The notes under the pieces are model-generated. The model had not been told where the DNA came from. It saw only the letters and a list, made by a program, of their open reading frames with translations, and searched no databases. DNA of 64,000 nucleotides, from assembly GCA_963697205.1 (NCBI GenBank), contig CAVONB010000014.1, forward strand, positions 156,841 through 220,840, given 5' to 3'. Positions within the stretch are counted from its first letter, which is position 1, and each line of letters starts with the position of its first letter. The position numbers and the translations under genes were made by a program. This DNA comes from CAVONB01 sp963697205 (lineage in GTDB: Bacteria; Pseudomonadota; Alphaproteobacteria; Rhizobiales; Hyphomicrobiaceae). Of the stretch, positions 26,352 through 35,281 are shown piece after piece.

Positions 26352-27583
26352 GCATTCCAATAGCTCCAGCATCGTGGATCACCGGCTCCACCGCGACGAC
26401 GGGAGTGAAGCGCAAAGTGAAATCTCTTTCGAGCAATCACGGAATGATTAATAGGAGTGGCGGCTGGCTCCAGTTCCTCGTTTGCATAGCGGCGGCAGTT
26501 GGGCTTGTCGGTCTTTTCTTTGTTCCTGCAGTCTCACCCGCGTTGCTGAAGCTCGAGCACTGGACGGCAGACTGGAGGACGGCGTGGCTGTCTGACCAAG
26601 GGGCCACCAGCCACCCCGATCTCGCAATCGTGACGATCGATTTGGGAGCACTTGAGCCGTATCCGTTCCTTCTCCCCATCAGTCGTAGTCTTCAAGCTGA
26701 CGTTGTCGAATCCCTCGCGCGCAACGGTGCCCGCGCTATCGCTCTGGATTTCTACTACACCAAACCAACCATTCCCGCCGACGACGACAAGTTGCTTCGG
26801 GTGTTTGGCGCCCACAAGGACAGGTTGATACTTGGAGTCTATGAGAATGCGGACGCCCTTAAGCCGGATCAGCTCGCCTATCAGCAAGCACTGATTGAAA
26901 CAACCCAGGCGCGAGTGGGTTTTCTCAATCTCAATCCTGGACGAGACGGCGTGGTTCGGACGCGTGCCGCTGGGGCAGTCTCATCGACCCCACGCCGCAG
27001 CTTTTCTTCCGAGATTGCGGATGCCGTTGGACGCAAGCAGTCTACCGAGCCGGAGCGTATCTCATGGCTGCTTCGTGCTCGCGACGGCAGCGACGCGATA
27101 TTGAAGATCAGGGCGCAGGACCTGCTCGACCCAGCATCGAGCGCCGCATCACGTGTCAAGGGGCGCGTCGTAATCGTGGCCGGTGATCTTCCTTACTTCG
27201 ATCGCCATCGCACCCCCCTCACGATTTCTACCGGCTCCCAAATGATCGGGGCCGAGATTCACGCTCAGATGGCTGCCGAGCTCATTGACGGTGGCCGCTC
27301 CTATGGGGAGCTGACCAATTCTCAAGCGCGCATATTCCTGGCAGCGCTGGCAGCGATTGGAGTCGTGCTGGGTTGGCGGTTTCGCCAACGCCGTTTCGAT
27401 TTTCTTGATTGGCGTATCGTCAGCATCATGGTTCTGGCCTGCGATGCATTGGTCTTCAAATTTGCCCATCTCGTCCTTCCGCTGACGCTGGCGGCCTTTG
27501 CGTGGGGACTCGGTGTCGCCTTCGGCACCCAATTGCGAGGCATAATATCCGTCCTCCAATTTCGCCGCGCGGATTCGGCGTGA
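26348..27583 (+). CDS. CHASE2-domain membrane protein without an output domain
   Basis: 411 aa from GTG 26348 (GTGA overlap with the preceding stop) or 379 aa from ATG 26444. An N-terminal membrane helix (WLQFLVCIAAAVGLVGLFFV) is followed by a periplasmic CHASE2 sensor domain: HPDLAIVTID, NGARAIALDFYYTKP, VGFLNLNPGRDGVVR. It ends with C-terminal helices (IFLAALAAIGVVLGW and IVSIMVLACDALVF onward). CHASE2 normally feeds a cyclase, kinase or GGDEF output domain, but here the protein ends soon after the membrane segments. It may signal through a partner or be a structural sensor paired with the secreted protein upstream. Confidence 0.82.
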   Translation: MSIPIAPASWITGSTATTGVKRKVKSLSSNHGMINRSGGWLQFLVCIAAAVGLVGLFFVPAVSPALLKLEHWTADWRTAWLSDQGATSHPDLAIVTIDLGALEPYPFLLPISRSLQADVVESLARNGARAIALDFYYTKPTIPADDDKLLRVFGAHKDRLILGVYENADALKPDQLAYQQALIETTQARVGFLNLNPGRDGVVRTRAAGAVSSTPRRSFSSEIADAVGRKQSTEPERISWLLRARDGSDAILKIRAQDLLDPASSAASRVKGRVVIVAGDLPYFDRHRTPLTISTGSQMIGAEIHAQMAAELIDGGRSYGELTNSQARIFLAALAAIGVVLGWRFRQRRFDFLDWRIVSIMVLACDALVFKFAHLVLPLTLAAFAWGLGVAFGTQLRGIISVLQFRRADSA

Positions 27584-27810
27584 AGGCACGAACCAGTCTG
27601 CCCCATTGTTGACTAACTGGTGATGTCTGCTGATCGACGTATTCCGGCGCCGCCGCAACGCCAATTCTTGCACTGATCCGCACCCCGGTCGATGTCAGCT
27701 TCCTCTGGAGGCTGTGTGAATACCGAGCGTGGAGTGCAGATTCGAGCCCCAGCACGCCGCTGCACCTTTTGGCACTTCCTGCAGTCCTGTGGCCCGAGGT
27801 CTCTCATCCA

Positions 27811-28674
27811 TCACGCCGGCTTGCGGTCCACCTCGGCGTAATAGGCAATGCAATCACCCTCCCGGCCCCGAACAACTCGTTCTCCCTCCAGCGGACCGCG
27901 GGTCTCGGTCACGATCGTGCATTGCGCCTCGGACTCGGAATCGGTGTGGAAGTAGACAACGACCCAATCATTCGTCTTCCGCAGTTCATGCGCCCTTTGA
28001 GTGTTCGAAAAGAGCGCAGTGAATTGCCACGCGTCGCGGCTTGCGTGCAGGACGGGAAGCCAGGCCTCGCCCGACGGATTGAAACGCTTGGGAGCGATCT
28101 TGCGCAGCTCGTCCTGCGCCACCTTCGTTCGATATTCCCGATCCACGTCCAGCAGCAGCGCAACCGGCGGTCCACTGGACTGCGGGGGGCGCTGGAAGTG
28201 GCGATGACCGAGCCGGTCGGCCAACGCGCCTTTGATGGCGAGCGCGCGGCGCACGCCGACGCCGGGAACCTTCTCCAGGCGGCCATCATGGGCGGCCTGT
28301 TCCAGTTGTTCGAGCGTGTCGGCATTGAGCTCGTTGTGAATGTGTGCGGCAAGCTGGGGCCCGATACCCGGAATGGTTTGGAATAATTGCTCAGGCTCGA
28401 GCGTGCCCGACAGCCGATCGAGTTGATTCCAGCGTCCCGTCGTTACGATTTCGACGATCGCCGTTCCGATGCCTCGACCAATGCCGGGCAATGCGACGAC
28501 GCCTTTGAGGCCTTCATGACGCACGATCTCGTCGATGGGCTTCTCGAGTTCCACGAGAGTTCTTGCGGCCCGGCGATAGGCCGCGACCCGATAGCCATCC
28601 TCATGCTGCACCTCGAGTATGTCGGCCATCTCTCGCAACTTGTCGGCCAACAACGTGTTGCTTGGGCTCCTCAT
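27811..28674 (-). CDS. PolX-like helix-hairpin-helix protein without the polymerase palm
   Basis: 287-aa cytoplasmic protein. The N-terminal half matches the 8-kDa/HhH region of family X DNA polymerases: LREMADILEVQHEDGYRVAAYR, then LPGIGRGIGTAIVEI, IPGIGPQLAAHIHNE and VPGVGVRRALAIK as three successive HhH motifs. The C-terminal part (VALLLDVDREYRTKVAQDEL...) lacks the palm Asp triad and PHP exonuclease seen in bacterial PolX. It contains DAWQFTALFSNTQRAHELRKTNDWVV, a short conserved domain of unknown role. It probably binds DNA non-specifically, perhaps in repair. Confidence 0.8.
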   Translation of the reverse strand: MRSPSNTLLADKLREMADILEVQHEDGYRVAAYRRAARTLVELEKPIDEIVRHEGLKGVVALPGIGRGIGTAIVEIVTTGRWNQLDRLSGTLEPEQLFQTIPGIGPQLAAHIHNELNADTLEQLEQAAHDGRLEKVPGVGVRRALAIKGALADRLGHRHFQRPPQSSGPPVALLLDVDREYRTKVAQDELRKIAPKRFNPSGEAWLPVLHASRDAWQFTALFSNTQRAHELRKTNDWVVVYFHTDSESEAQCTIVTETRGPLEGERVVRGREGDCIAYYAEVDRKPA

Positions 28675-28779
28675 CCGCTGGCTCCTGCCAAGCCGCCGAA
28701 CGACGCTGACACTGCTGCCGACGACCTGTGAGTCCTGGCCATTGCGACCACGGCCGGATTCTCGAGACCTGTCCCTGGG

Positions 28780-29769
28780 CTAGGCATGTGGCACCAGCAC
28801 CGCCGCTCCCGTAAGGTCGCCCTGCCGCAACCTCTGCAAGACCACATTGGCCTCAGTGAGTGGATGCGGCTCCACTGTGATGTCGAATGGGACACGACCT
28901 GCCAGATCCATGAACTCCTCGCCATCCCGGCGTGTCAGATTGGCGACGGATCGAATGACCCGCTCGCCCCACAGGATCTCGTAGGGCATGGAAGGGATCG
29001 GGCTCATGTGGATCCCGCCTAGGACGAGCGTGCCACCCTTGACAAGCTGCCTGAGGGCGATCGGCACCAGATCCCCGACCGGGGCAAAGATGATCGCGGC
29101 TTCGGATTGCTCAGGCGCGGTCTCGTCCGAGCCGCCGGCCCATGCGCATCCGAGCGAACGGGCGAAGTCCTGAGCCCGGATATCACCGGGACTCGAGAAG
29201 GCGAAGACCCGTCGGCCCTCATGCCGCGCGATCTGGGCAACGATATGAGCTGCAGCACCGAAGCCAAAGATGGCGAGCCGTTGGGCTGGGCCCGCTGCCT
29301 TAAAGGAGCGATACCCGATGAGCCCCGCGCACAGCAGAGGCGCGGCGTGTAGGTCATCGTAGGCTGATGGGATGCGAAAACAGTAGCGCGCGTCCGCTAT
29401 CGCGTGCGTCGCATAACCGCCGTCGATCTGATACCCGGTGAAGCCCGGTGCATCACACAGGTTCTCGCGCCCTGACCGGCAAAACCCGCAAGTCCCGCAG
29501 GTATGCCCGAGCCAGGGAATGCCAACTCGATCCCCCACGGCAAACCGGACATCGCCATCACCGGCGCAAGCCACGCGTCCGACAATCTCGTGTCCGGGAA
29601 TGAGTGGAAGCTTCGGGTGAGGCAGATCGCCGTCGATCACGTGGAGATCGGTGCGGCAGACCGCGCACGCGGCGATACCGACCAGCACCTGGCCGGGACC
29701 GGGCCGCGGCGTCTCCCGCTCAACCAGCCTGAGGGGATGGCCAGCAGCCTCGAGCACCATCGCCTTCAC
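28780..29769 (-). CDS. Zinc-dependent alcohol dehydrogenase (AdhA-like)
   Basis: 329-aa medium-chain dehydrogenase. Catalytic zinc ligands Cys38 (CRTDLHV) and His60-Glu61 (PGHEIVG) are present, as are the structural zinc cysteines 91, 94, 97 and 105 in CGTCGFCRSGRENLCD. A Rossmann segment (RLAIFGFGAAAHIVAQIARH) binds NAD(P). It would interconvert primary alcohols and aldehydes and may recycle NADH under fermentative, low-oxygen conditions. It is transcribed divergently from the Hsp20 gene; an FNR/FixK-like box at 29829-29842 lies 60 bp upstream of its start. Confidence 0.92.
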   Translation of the reverse strand: MKAMVLEAAGHPLRLVERETPRPGPGQVLVGIAACAVCRTDLHVIDGDLPHPKLPLIPGHEIVGRVACAGDGDVRFAVGDRVGIPWLGHTCGTCGFCRSGRENLCDAPGFTGYQIDGGYATHAIADARYCFRIPSAYDDLHAAPLLCAGLIGYRSFKAAGPAQRLAIFGFGAAAHIVAQIARHEGRRVFAFSSPGDIRAQDFARSLGCAWAGGSDETAPEQSEAAIIFAPVGDLVPIALRQLVKGGTLVLGGIHMSPIPSMPYEILWGERVIRSVANLTRRDGEEFMDLAGRVPFDITVEPHPLTEANVVLQRLRQGDLTGAAVLVPHA

Positions 29770-29828
29770 GCTTCGACCTCTCGCATACTGTGAGCTTCAC
29801 CTAATAATCGTGACGACCCCCGTCAGGA

Positions 29829-29842
29829 TTGACTGACATCAA
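29829..29842. promoter_or_regulatory. FNR/FixK-like box between adh and hsp20
   Basis: TTGACTGACATCAA matches TTGAT-N4-ATCAA at nine of ten positions. It sits 112 bp before the Hsp20 start and 60 bp before the divergent alcohol dehydrogenase start. Confidence 0.55.
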
Positions 29843-29954
29843 CGCGCAGTCCTCGCCTTTGCGAAGGATGTTGAAAGGGATCTGAAGGATCAGCACCTGT
29901 ATGATCAGGCGTGCCGATCCGACAGCTGTTCAACATCCAACCGGGAGTTCGATC

Positions 29955-30452
29955 ATGGTTCAGGAGATCAAGAAGGCAGAGACAGGTACGACGCCGGTGC
30001 AGCGCTACATCGATCCGTTTTCGGCTATGCGGGCCGAGATGGATCGCGTGTTCGATTCATTCCTTGGTCGTAGCTTCGGGCGGTTCCCCACGCTTGCAAA
30101 AGTCGAGGACAGTGACGTCGTCATGCCGAGCATCGACGTGCGCGAGACCGAGACCGAGTTCGTCGTCGAGGCCGAGCTGCCTGGAATGGATGAGAAGGAC
30201 GTCAGCGTAACGCTGAACAATGGCATTCTCACATTGAAGGGTGAGAAGAAATCCGAGCGCGAGGAGAAGAAGGACGATTATCATCTGACGGAACGCAGCT
30301 ACGGTAGCTTCCAGAGGTCATTCCAGGTCGCCGACACCGTCGATGCCGACAAGGTCAAAGCAGCATTCGAAAAGGGTGTTCTCAAAGTCACGCTGCCGAA
30401 GCGACCGGAAGCGATGAAGGCCGAAAAGCGCATTCCCATCGGCAAGACCTAA
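29955..30452 (+). CDS. Hsp20/alpha-crystallin small heat-shock protein
   Basis: 165-aa ATP-independent holdase that binds unfolding proteins in the cytoplasm. The alpha-crystallin domain runs from VVMPSIDVRETETEFVVEAE through LPGMDEKDVSVTLNNGILTLKGEKK to the A-x-x-x-n-GVL motif AAFEKGVLKVTLPK. GGGAG precedes ATG 29955. It is the first gene of the chaperone island (GroEL starts 121 bp later on the same strand). An FNR/FixK-like box lies upstream. Confidence 0.93.
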   Translation: MVQEIKKAETGTTPVQRYIDPFSAMRAEMDRVFDSFLGRSFGRFPTLAKVEDSDVVMPSIDVRETETEFVVEAELPGMDEKDVSVTLNNGILTLKGEKKSEREEKKDDYHLTERSYGSFQRSFQVADTVDADKVKAAFEKGVLKVTLPKRPEAMKAEKRIPIGKT

Positions 30453-30573
30453 CGTGAATGATCGGACTGGCCTCGGTCCCGGGACCATGCCGGAACGGCG
30501 CTAGACCCGGTTTTCAAAGACCGCGCCGAGAATATTGTTCGCTGCGCACTAGCCGCCAGATGAGATCTGTCAC

Positions 30574-32196
30574 ATGGCACACAAGCAAGTTCTCTTCGGG
30601 TCTTCCGCGCGCGAGAAGATCGTGCGGGGATCGGCTCAGCTCGCGGACGCCGTGCGCATCACGCTGGGTCCAAAATCCAAGTCCGTTCTCATTCAGAAGA
30701 AATGGGGCGTGCCGCTCGTCTGCGACGACGGTGTGACGATCGCCAAGGAGTTCGACCTCAAGGATCCGGAGGAAAACCTGGGCGCTCAGATGTTGCGTCA
30801 GGCGGCCGAGAAGACCGGCGAGAACGTCGGTGACGGAACGAGCACGTCGACGATCCTGGCGCACGCCATCCTTGCAGATGGCGTGCGAAACGTCGTGGCC
30901 GGCGCCAGTGCCATCGACATCAAGCGTGGTCTGGATCGTGCTACAAAGGCCGCTATCGAGGCGCTGAAGGCTCTGTCACGCCCGGTCAAGGAGCGGAAGG
31001 AGAAGGCGCAGGTTGCGACAATCTCGGCTCACAACAACACCGTCATCGGCGAACTCGTGGCCGACGCCATGGAAAGAGTCGGCGGTGAAGGCGTCATCAC
31101 CGTCGAGGAAGCCAAGACGACCGAGACGACACTCGAGGTCGTGGAGGGTATGCAGTTCGATCGTGGTTTCGTGTCGCCGTATTTCGTGACCAACCCCGAG
31201 AAGATGACCGTCGAATTGGCGGAACCGTACATCCTGATCTACGAAAAGAAGCTCTCCGGTCTGCAGCCGATGCTGCCCCTCTTGGAGAGTGTGGTTCAGT
31301 CCGGAAGGCCGCTGTTGATCATCGCCGAGGAGGTCGAGGGCGAGGCTCTTGCCACGCTCGTCGTCAACAAGCTGCGCGGCGGGCTCAAGGCGGCCGCAGT
31401 GAAGGCACCAGGTTTCGGTGACCGCCGCAAGGCGATGCTCGAGGACATTGCGATACTCACTGGCGGTACGGTCATCAGCGAGGATATCGGCATCAAGCTC
31501 GAGAATGTTACCCTCGCCATGCTGGGCCGTGCCAACCGCGTCTCGATCGACAAGGACAACACAACGATCGTCGACGGCGCCGGCAAGAAGGCCGACATTG
31601 AGGCGCGGGTGAAGCAGATCAAAGCCCAGATCGACGAGACGAAATCCGATTACGATCGCGAGAAGCTGCAGGAGCGTCTTGCCAAGCTCTCCGGAGGCGT
31701 CGCGGTCATCCGCGTCGGCGCGCCCGCCGAGTCCGAGATGAAGGCCAAGAAGGAGGCGCTCGACGACGCTATCAGTGCCACCAAGGCGGCCGTCAGCGAA
31801 GGCATTTTGCCGGGCGGCGGATTGGCACTGCTGCGCTGCGTGGACGCGGTCTCGAAGCTGGAGGCCTCGGTCGACGGAGACGAGCGCACAGGCGTCCAGA
31901 TCCTCAAACGAGCCTTGATGGTTCCGGCGCGCCAGATTGCCGAAAACTCGGCCGTTGATGGCGGTGTCGTCGTTGCCAAAATGCTCGAGGGCATGGGCAA
32001 CTTTGGCTTCGACGCCTCTCGGAACGCCTATGTCGATCTCGTTGAAGCCGGGATCATCGATCCGACCAAGGTCGTTCGTATCGCGCTGGAGAACGCTGTT
32101 TCAGTGGCGAGCGTGCTGCTGCTGACCGAGGCCACGATGACCGATCTGCCAGAGCCGAAGTCTGAGACGCCGGCTGTCCCGGACATGTCGATGTAA
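30574..32196 (+). CDS. groEL: GroEL-type chaperonin (Cpn60), extra paralogue
   Basis: 540-aa type I chaperonin subunit. The conserved NVGDGTSTSTILAHAI (ATP site), VEEAKTTETTLEVVEGMQFDRGF and GGVAVIRVGA blocks are present. It differs from housekeeping GroEL in having DGTSTST instead of DGTTTAT and in ending PAVPDMSM rather than with the Gly-Gly-Met repeats that line the cavity. No groES is next to it, so it must borrow a co-chaperonin or act without one. It lies in the same direction as Hsp20, the PCMT/Ere fusion and DnaJ. No CIRCE repeat was seen upstream. Confidence 0.93.
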   Translation: MAHKQVLFGSSAREKIVRGSAQLADAVRITLGPKSKSVLIQKKWGVPLVCDDGVTIAKEFDLKDPEENLGAQMLRQAAEKTGENVGDGTSTSTILAHAILADGVRNVVAGASAIDIKRGLDRATKAAIEALKALSRPVKERKEKAQVATISAHNNTVIGELVADAMERVGGEGVITVEEAKTTETTLEVVEGMQFDRGFVSPYFVTNPEKMTVELAEPYILIYEKKLSGLQPMLPLLESVVQSGRPLLIIAEEVEGEALATLVVNKLRGGLKAAAVKAPGFGDRRKAMLEDIAILTGGTVISEDIGIKLENVTLAMLGRANRVSIDKDNTTIVDGAGKKADIEARVKQIKAQIDETKSDYDREKLQERLAKLSGGVAVIRVGAPAESEMKAKKEALDDAISATKAAVSEGILPGGGLALLRCVDAVSKLEASVDGDERTGVQILKRALMVPARQIAENSAVDGGVVVAKMLEGMGNFGFDASRNAYVDLVEAGIIDPTKVVRIALENAVSVASVLLLTEATMTDLPEPKSETPAVPDMSM

Positions 32197-32302
32197 AGGA
32201 AGATAGCCTGCCGAGACCGAGACGTCGGGCGCGGGTCCGCATGTTGGCACTGTTCATCGCTCTCGGCAGTGGCCCCGAGGCGACGCACCCGAGGAGGTAG
32301 CG

Positions 32303-34306
32303 ATGGCAACCATGGAGCAACAGCGCGATCGCCTCGTGAGCCGACAGGTTGAAGCCAGAGGTGTGCGCGACCCGCTTGTCCTTGCCGCAATGCGGGCGGT
32401 GCGGCGGGAGTTGTTCGTCCCCAGGAACTTACGGGAAGAAGCTTACGACGATACGCCTCTCCCCATCGGTTCCGGCCAGACGATATCGCAGCCCTATATT
32501 GTTGCATTCATGATCGAGGCGCTGGCGCTCCGCGGCGGCGAAAAGGTGCTCGAGATCGGTGCCGGCTCCGGCTATGCCGCTGCCGTCCTCTCGGAGATTG
32601 CCAGCGAGGTCTTCACAATCGAGCGGATTGGCCAGCTCGCTGAAAATGCTGCGGCCAACCTAGCGTCGGCTGGTTGCGACAACGTGCATGTGCGGCATGC
32701 GGACGGGACAGAGGGCTGGAGCGAGGAGACTCCCTTCGATGCGATCCTCGTCTCCGCCGGCGCGCCTGACGTCCCGAAATCGCTCATGCGCCAACTAAGG
32801 ATCGGCGCCCGTATGGTGGTACCCGTCGGCAGCGATCCGCGATCCCAGGAGCTCATTCGGATCACACGCGTCGACGACGAAGAGTTTGAGCGCGAGGATA
32901 TCGCCGACGTGCGCTTCGTGCCATTGATCGGCAAAGAAGGATGGGAAAGCGAAGACAGCGATTGGCAAACGAAGCCGCCTCGCGTCGTCCAGTCACGACC
33001 CGCCGTCAGTGTCTCGCTGCCGGGCCTCATCGCCAAACATGCGGAAACCTTCACAACCCTCGAAGAAGCCAACCTCGAGCCCTTGCTGGATCGGATCGGC
33101 GACGCGCGTGTCGTTCTGATCGGTGAGGCCAGTCACGGAACATCCGAATTCTACCGCATGCGGGCACGCATCACGCAGCGGCTCATCGAAGCCAAGGGCT
33201 TCGACATCGTGGCAGCCGAGGCCGACTGGCCCGACGCGGCCCGCATCGACAATTACGTGCGCCATCGCGAGGTGCCGCCGTCCGAATGGACCGCCTTCGC
33301 CCGCTTCCCAACCTGGATGTGGCGCAACGAGGAAACACGTGGCTTCATCGACTGGCTGCATACCCGAAACTCGTCGCTGGATTATGGGCGGCGTACGGCC
33401 TTCTACGGTCTAGATCTCTACAGCCTCTATACGTCGGTCCGTGCCGTCATTGACTATCTGGAATCGGTCGACCCCGATCTCGCCGCCATCGCCCGGCAAC
33501 GTTACGGCTGCCTGTCACCTTGGGAGGCAGATCCTGCTGCCTATGGCCGCGCTGCATTGCGGGGCACCTATCACGAGTGCGAGCGGTCCGTCGCTCATAT
33601 CCTGACCAAGCTGCTCCAGAAGCGACAAGCCTATGCGCTGCGCGATGGCGAGCGCTTCTTCGACGCCGCGCAGAACGCCCGTCTCGTGGCCAACGCCGAG
33701 CACTACTACCGGATCATGTACTACGGCTCGCGAGCCTCCTGGAACCTTCGCGACTCCCACATGTTCGAGACGCTCAAGAAGGGTCTCCAGCACCGCGGCG
33801 CCGAATCGAAGGTCGTCGTCTGGGCTCACAACTCGCATATCGGCAATGCCTCAGCGACGGAAATGGGCCGCCGCGGCGAGCACAACATTGGCCAGCTCTG
33901 CCGTGAACACTTCGGCAAGGCCTGTTATGCCATCGGCTTTGGCACGAATGATGGTACCGTGGCTGCGGCCTCCGGCTGGGACGAGCCCATGCAGATCATG
34001 GACGTGCGATCGGCTCACCCTCAGAGCTACGAGCGGCTATTCCATATGACCAACTCTCCGGGCCTGCTGCTTCCATTGAGCCATGCAAGAAGAGGCGAAC
34101 TGACAGAAAAACTTGAGAAGCCGCGTCTCGAGCGCGCGATCGGCGTGATCTACCGTCCGGAGAGCGAACTCGCCAGCCACTACTTCGAAGCGGTTCTCTC
34201 GCGGCAGTTCGACGAGTACATCTGGATCGACCGGACAACTGCCGTGAAGCCGTTCAACGTGGCTGAGCTTCAGGGCTTGCCGGACACCTATCCATTCGGG
34301 GTCTGA
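32303..34306 (+). CDS. Fusion of protein-L-isoaspartate methyltransferase and erythromycin-esterase-like domain
   Basis: 667-aa two-domain protein. Residues about 1-215 are protein-L-isoaspartate O-methyltransferase: SGQTISQPYIVAFMIEAL, SAM motif VLEIGAGSGYAAAVLSEIA and RMVVPVGSDP. Residues about 235-660 are an erythromycin-esterase (Ere) family domain with VVLIGEASHGTSEFYRMRA, AEADWPDAARIDNYVR, FYGLDLYSLYTS and VVWAHNSHIGNAS. The first domain repairs isoaspartyl-damaged proteins. The second belongs to a hydrolase family whose chromosomal members often have no antibiotic role. The frame is continuous through the linker. Its place between groEL and dnaJ suggests a role in protein damage repair. 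Confidence 0.92.
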   Translation: MATMEQQRDRLVSRQVEARGVRDPLVLAAMRAVRRELFVPRNLREEAYDDTPLPIGSGQTISQPYIVAFMIEALALRGGEKVLEIGAGSGYAAAVLSEIASEVFTIERIGQLAENAAANLASAGCDNVHVRHADGTEGWSEETPFDAILVSAGAPDVPKSLMRQLRIGARMVVPVGSDPRSQELIRITRVDDEEFEREDIADVRFVPLIGKEGWESEDSDWQTKPPRVVQSRPAVSVSLPGLIAKHAETFTTLEEANLEPLLDRIGDARVVLIGEASHGTSEFYRMRARITQRLIEAKGFDIVAAEADWPDAARIDNYVRHREVPPSEWTAFARFPTWMWRNEETRGFIDWLHTRNSSLDYGRRTAFYGLDLYSLYTSVRAVIDYLESVDPDLAAIARQRYGCLSPWEADPAAYGRAALRGTYHECERSVAHILTKLLQKRQAYALRDGERFFDAAQNARLVANAEHYYRIMYYGSRASWNLRDSHMFETLKKGLQHRGAESKVVVWAHNSHIGNASATEMGRRGEHNIGQLCREHFGKACYAIGFGTNDGTVAAASGWDEPMQIMDVRSAHPQSYERLFHMTNSPGLLLPLSHARRGELTEKLEKPRLERAIGVIYRPESELASHYFEAVLSRQFDEYIWIDRTTAVKPFNVAELQGLPDTYPFGV

Positions 34307-34333
34307 GCTGACCGGGAAACCTTGCGAGGCCTC

Positions 34334-35281
34334 ATGGAATTCAAAGATTACTACAAGATCTTGGGGCTGGAGCGGAGTGCGACCCAGGACGAGATCAAAA
34401 AGGCCTACCGCAAACTCGCCCGAACCTACCACCCCGATATCAACAAGGATCCCGGTGCCGAGGCCAAGTTTAAAGAGATCAACGAGGCTAACGAGGTTCT
34501 CGCCGACGCGGAGAAGCGGGCGGCCTACGATCAACTCGGCCAGCAATGGCAGGCGGGCCAAGATTTCCGGCCGCCGCCGAACTGGGACGCAGGCTTCGAG
34601 TTCTCCGGGGCAAAGTCGCAACGTGCTGGAGGTGAGTTCAGCGATTTCTTCGAGACACTATTCAGCAGAATGCAGGGAGGCGAGCGGGCATCGAATGGCC
34701 GAGCCGAGTTCCATGCGCGAGGCGAAGACCATCATGCAATGGTCCTGATCGATCTTCGTGATTCACTCGAAGGCGCCACGCGGACACTATCGCTGCGCAT
34801 GCCGGCGGTCGATGCAGACGGCCATGTCATGATCAAGGATCATACGCTCAACGTCACGATCCCCAAGGGCGTGCTGGAAGGCCAGAGTATTCGGTTGAAA
34901 GGCCAGGGCGCTCCTGGGATCGGCCGGTTGCCGGCAGGTGATCTCTATCTGGAGATCCACTTCAACCCGGATCCCTTATATCGCGTCGTTGGTAGCGACC
35001 TCTATGTCGAGCTGCCGGTCGCCCCCTGGGAAGCCGCGCTCGGAGCGACCGTCAAGTTTCCGACGCCGGCGGGCCCAATCATGCTCAAGATACCGGCCGG
35101 CTCGTCGCAGGGACGCGAGCTGCGGATCAGGGAACGCGGCATACCTGCGGCCAAGCCGGGAGATCTCTACGCCGTTCTGAAGATCGTCTTACCGCCGGCC
35201 GACACCGAGAAGGCCAGACAGATCTATGCCGACATGGCGCGCGAGCTTGCCTTCGATCCCCGATCAAAACTTGGAGTTTAG
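34334..35281 (+). CDS. cbpA: DnaJ-class co-chaperone (CbpA type)
   Basis: 315-aa J-domain protein. The J domain (residues 1-70) carries HPD at 33-35 (YHPDINKDPG). A G/F-like linker (DFRPPPNWDAGFEFSG) leads into the DnaJ C-terminal substrate-binding beta domains (LNVTIPKGVLEGQSIRLKGQ and LYVELPVAPWEAALGATV). No zinc-finger (CxxCxGxG) repeats are present, so it is of class II, CbpA-like. It would stimulate DnaK ATPase. ATG 34334 starts the canonical MEFKDYYKILGL. The next gene begins at the very next base after its stop and encodes the CbpM modulator. Confidence 0.93.
   Translation: MEFKDYYKILGLERSATQDEIKKAYRKLARTYHPDINKDPGAEAKFKEINEANEVLADAEKRAAYDQLGQQWQAGQDFRPPPNWDAGFEFSGAKSQRAGGEFSDFFETLFSRMQGGERASNGRAEFHARGEDHHAMVLIDLRDSLEGATRTLSLRMPAVDADGHVMIKDHTLNVTIPKGVLEGQSIRLKGQGAPGIGRLPAGDLYLEIHFNPDPLYRVVGSDLYVELPVAPWEAALGATVKFPTPAGPIMLKIPAGSSQGRELRIRERGIPAAKPGDLYAVLKIVLPPADTEKARQIYADMARELAFDPRSKLGV

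Noticed and set aside
30476..30487. GGTCCCGGGACC palindrome after hsp20 as an operator or terminator
   Set aside because: A self-complementary 12-mer without loop or T run; in high-GC DNA such palindromes arise often and nothing else supports a role.
32303..34306. Macrolide resistance gene
   Set aside because: The erythromycin-esterase-like domain is fused to a protein-repair methyltransferase in a chaperone operon. The family is widespread in environmental bacteria without a resistance role, so the name alone does not support resistance.
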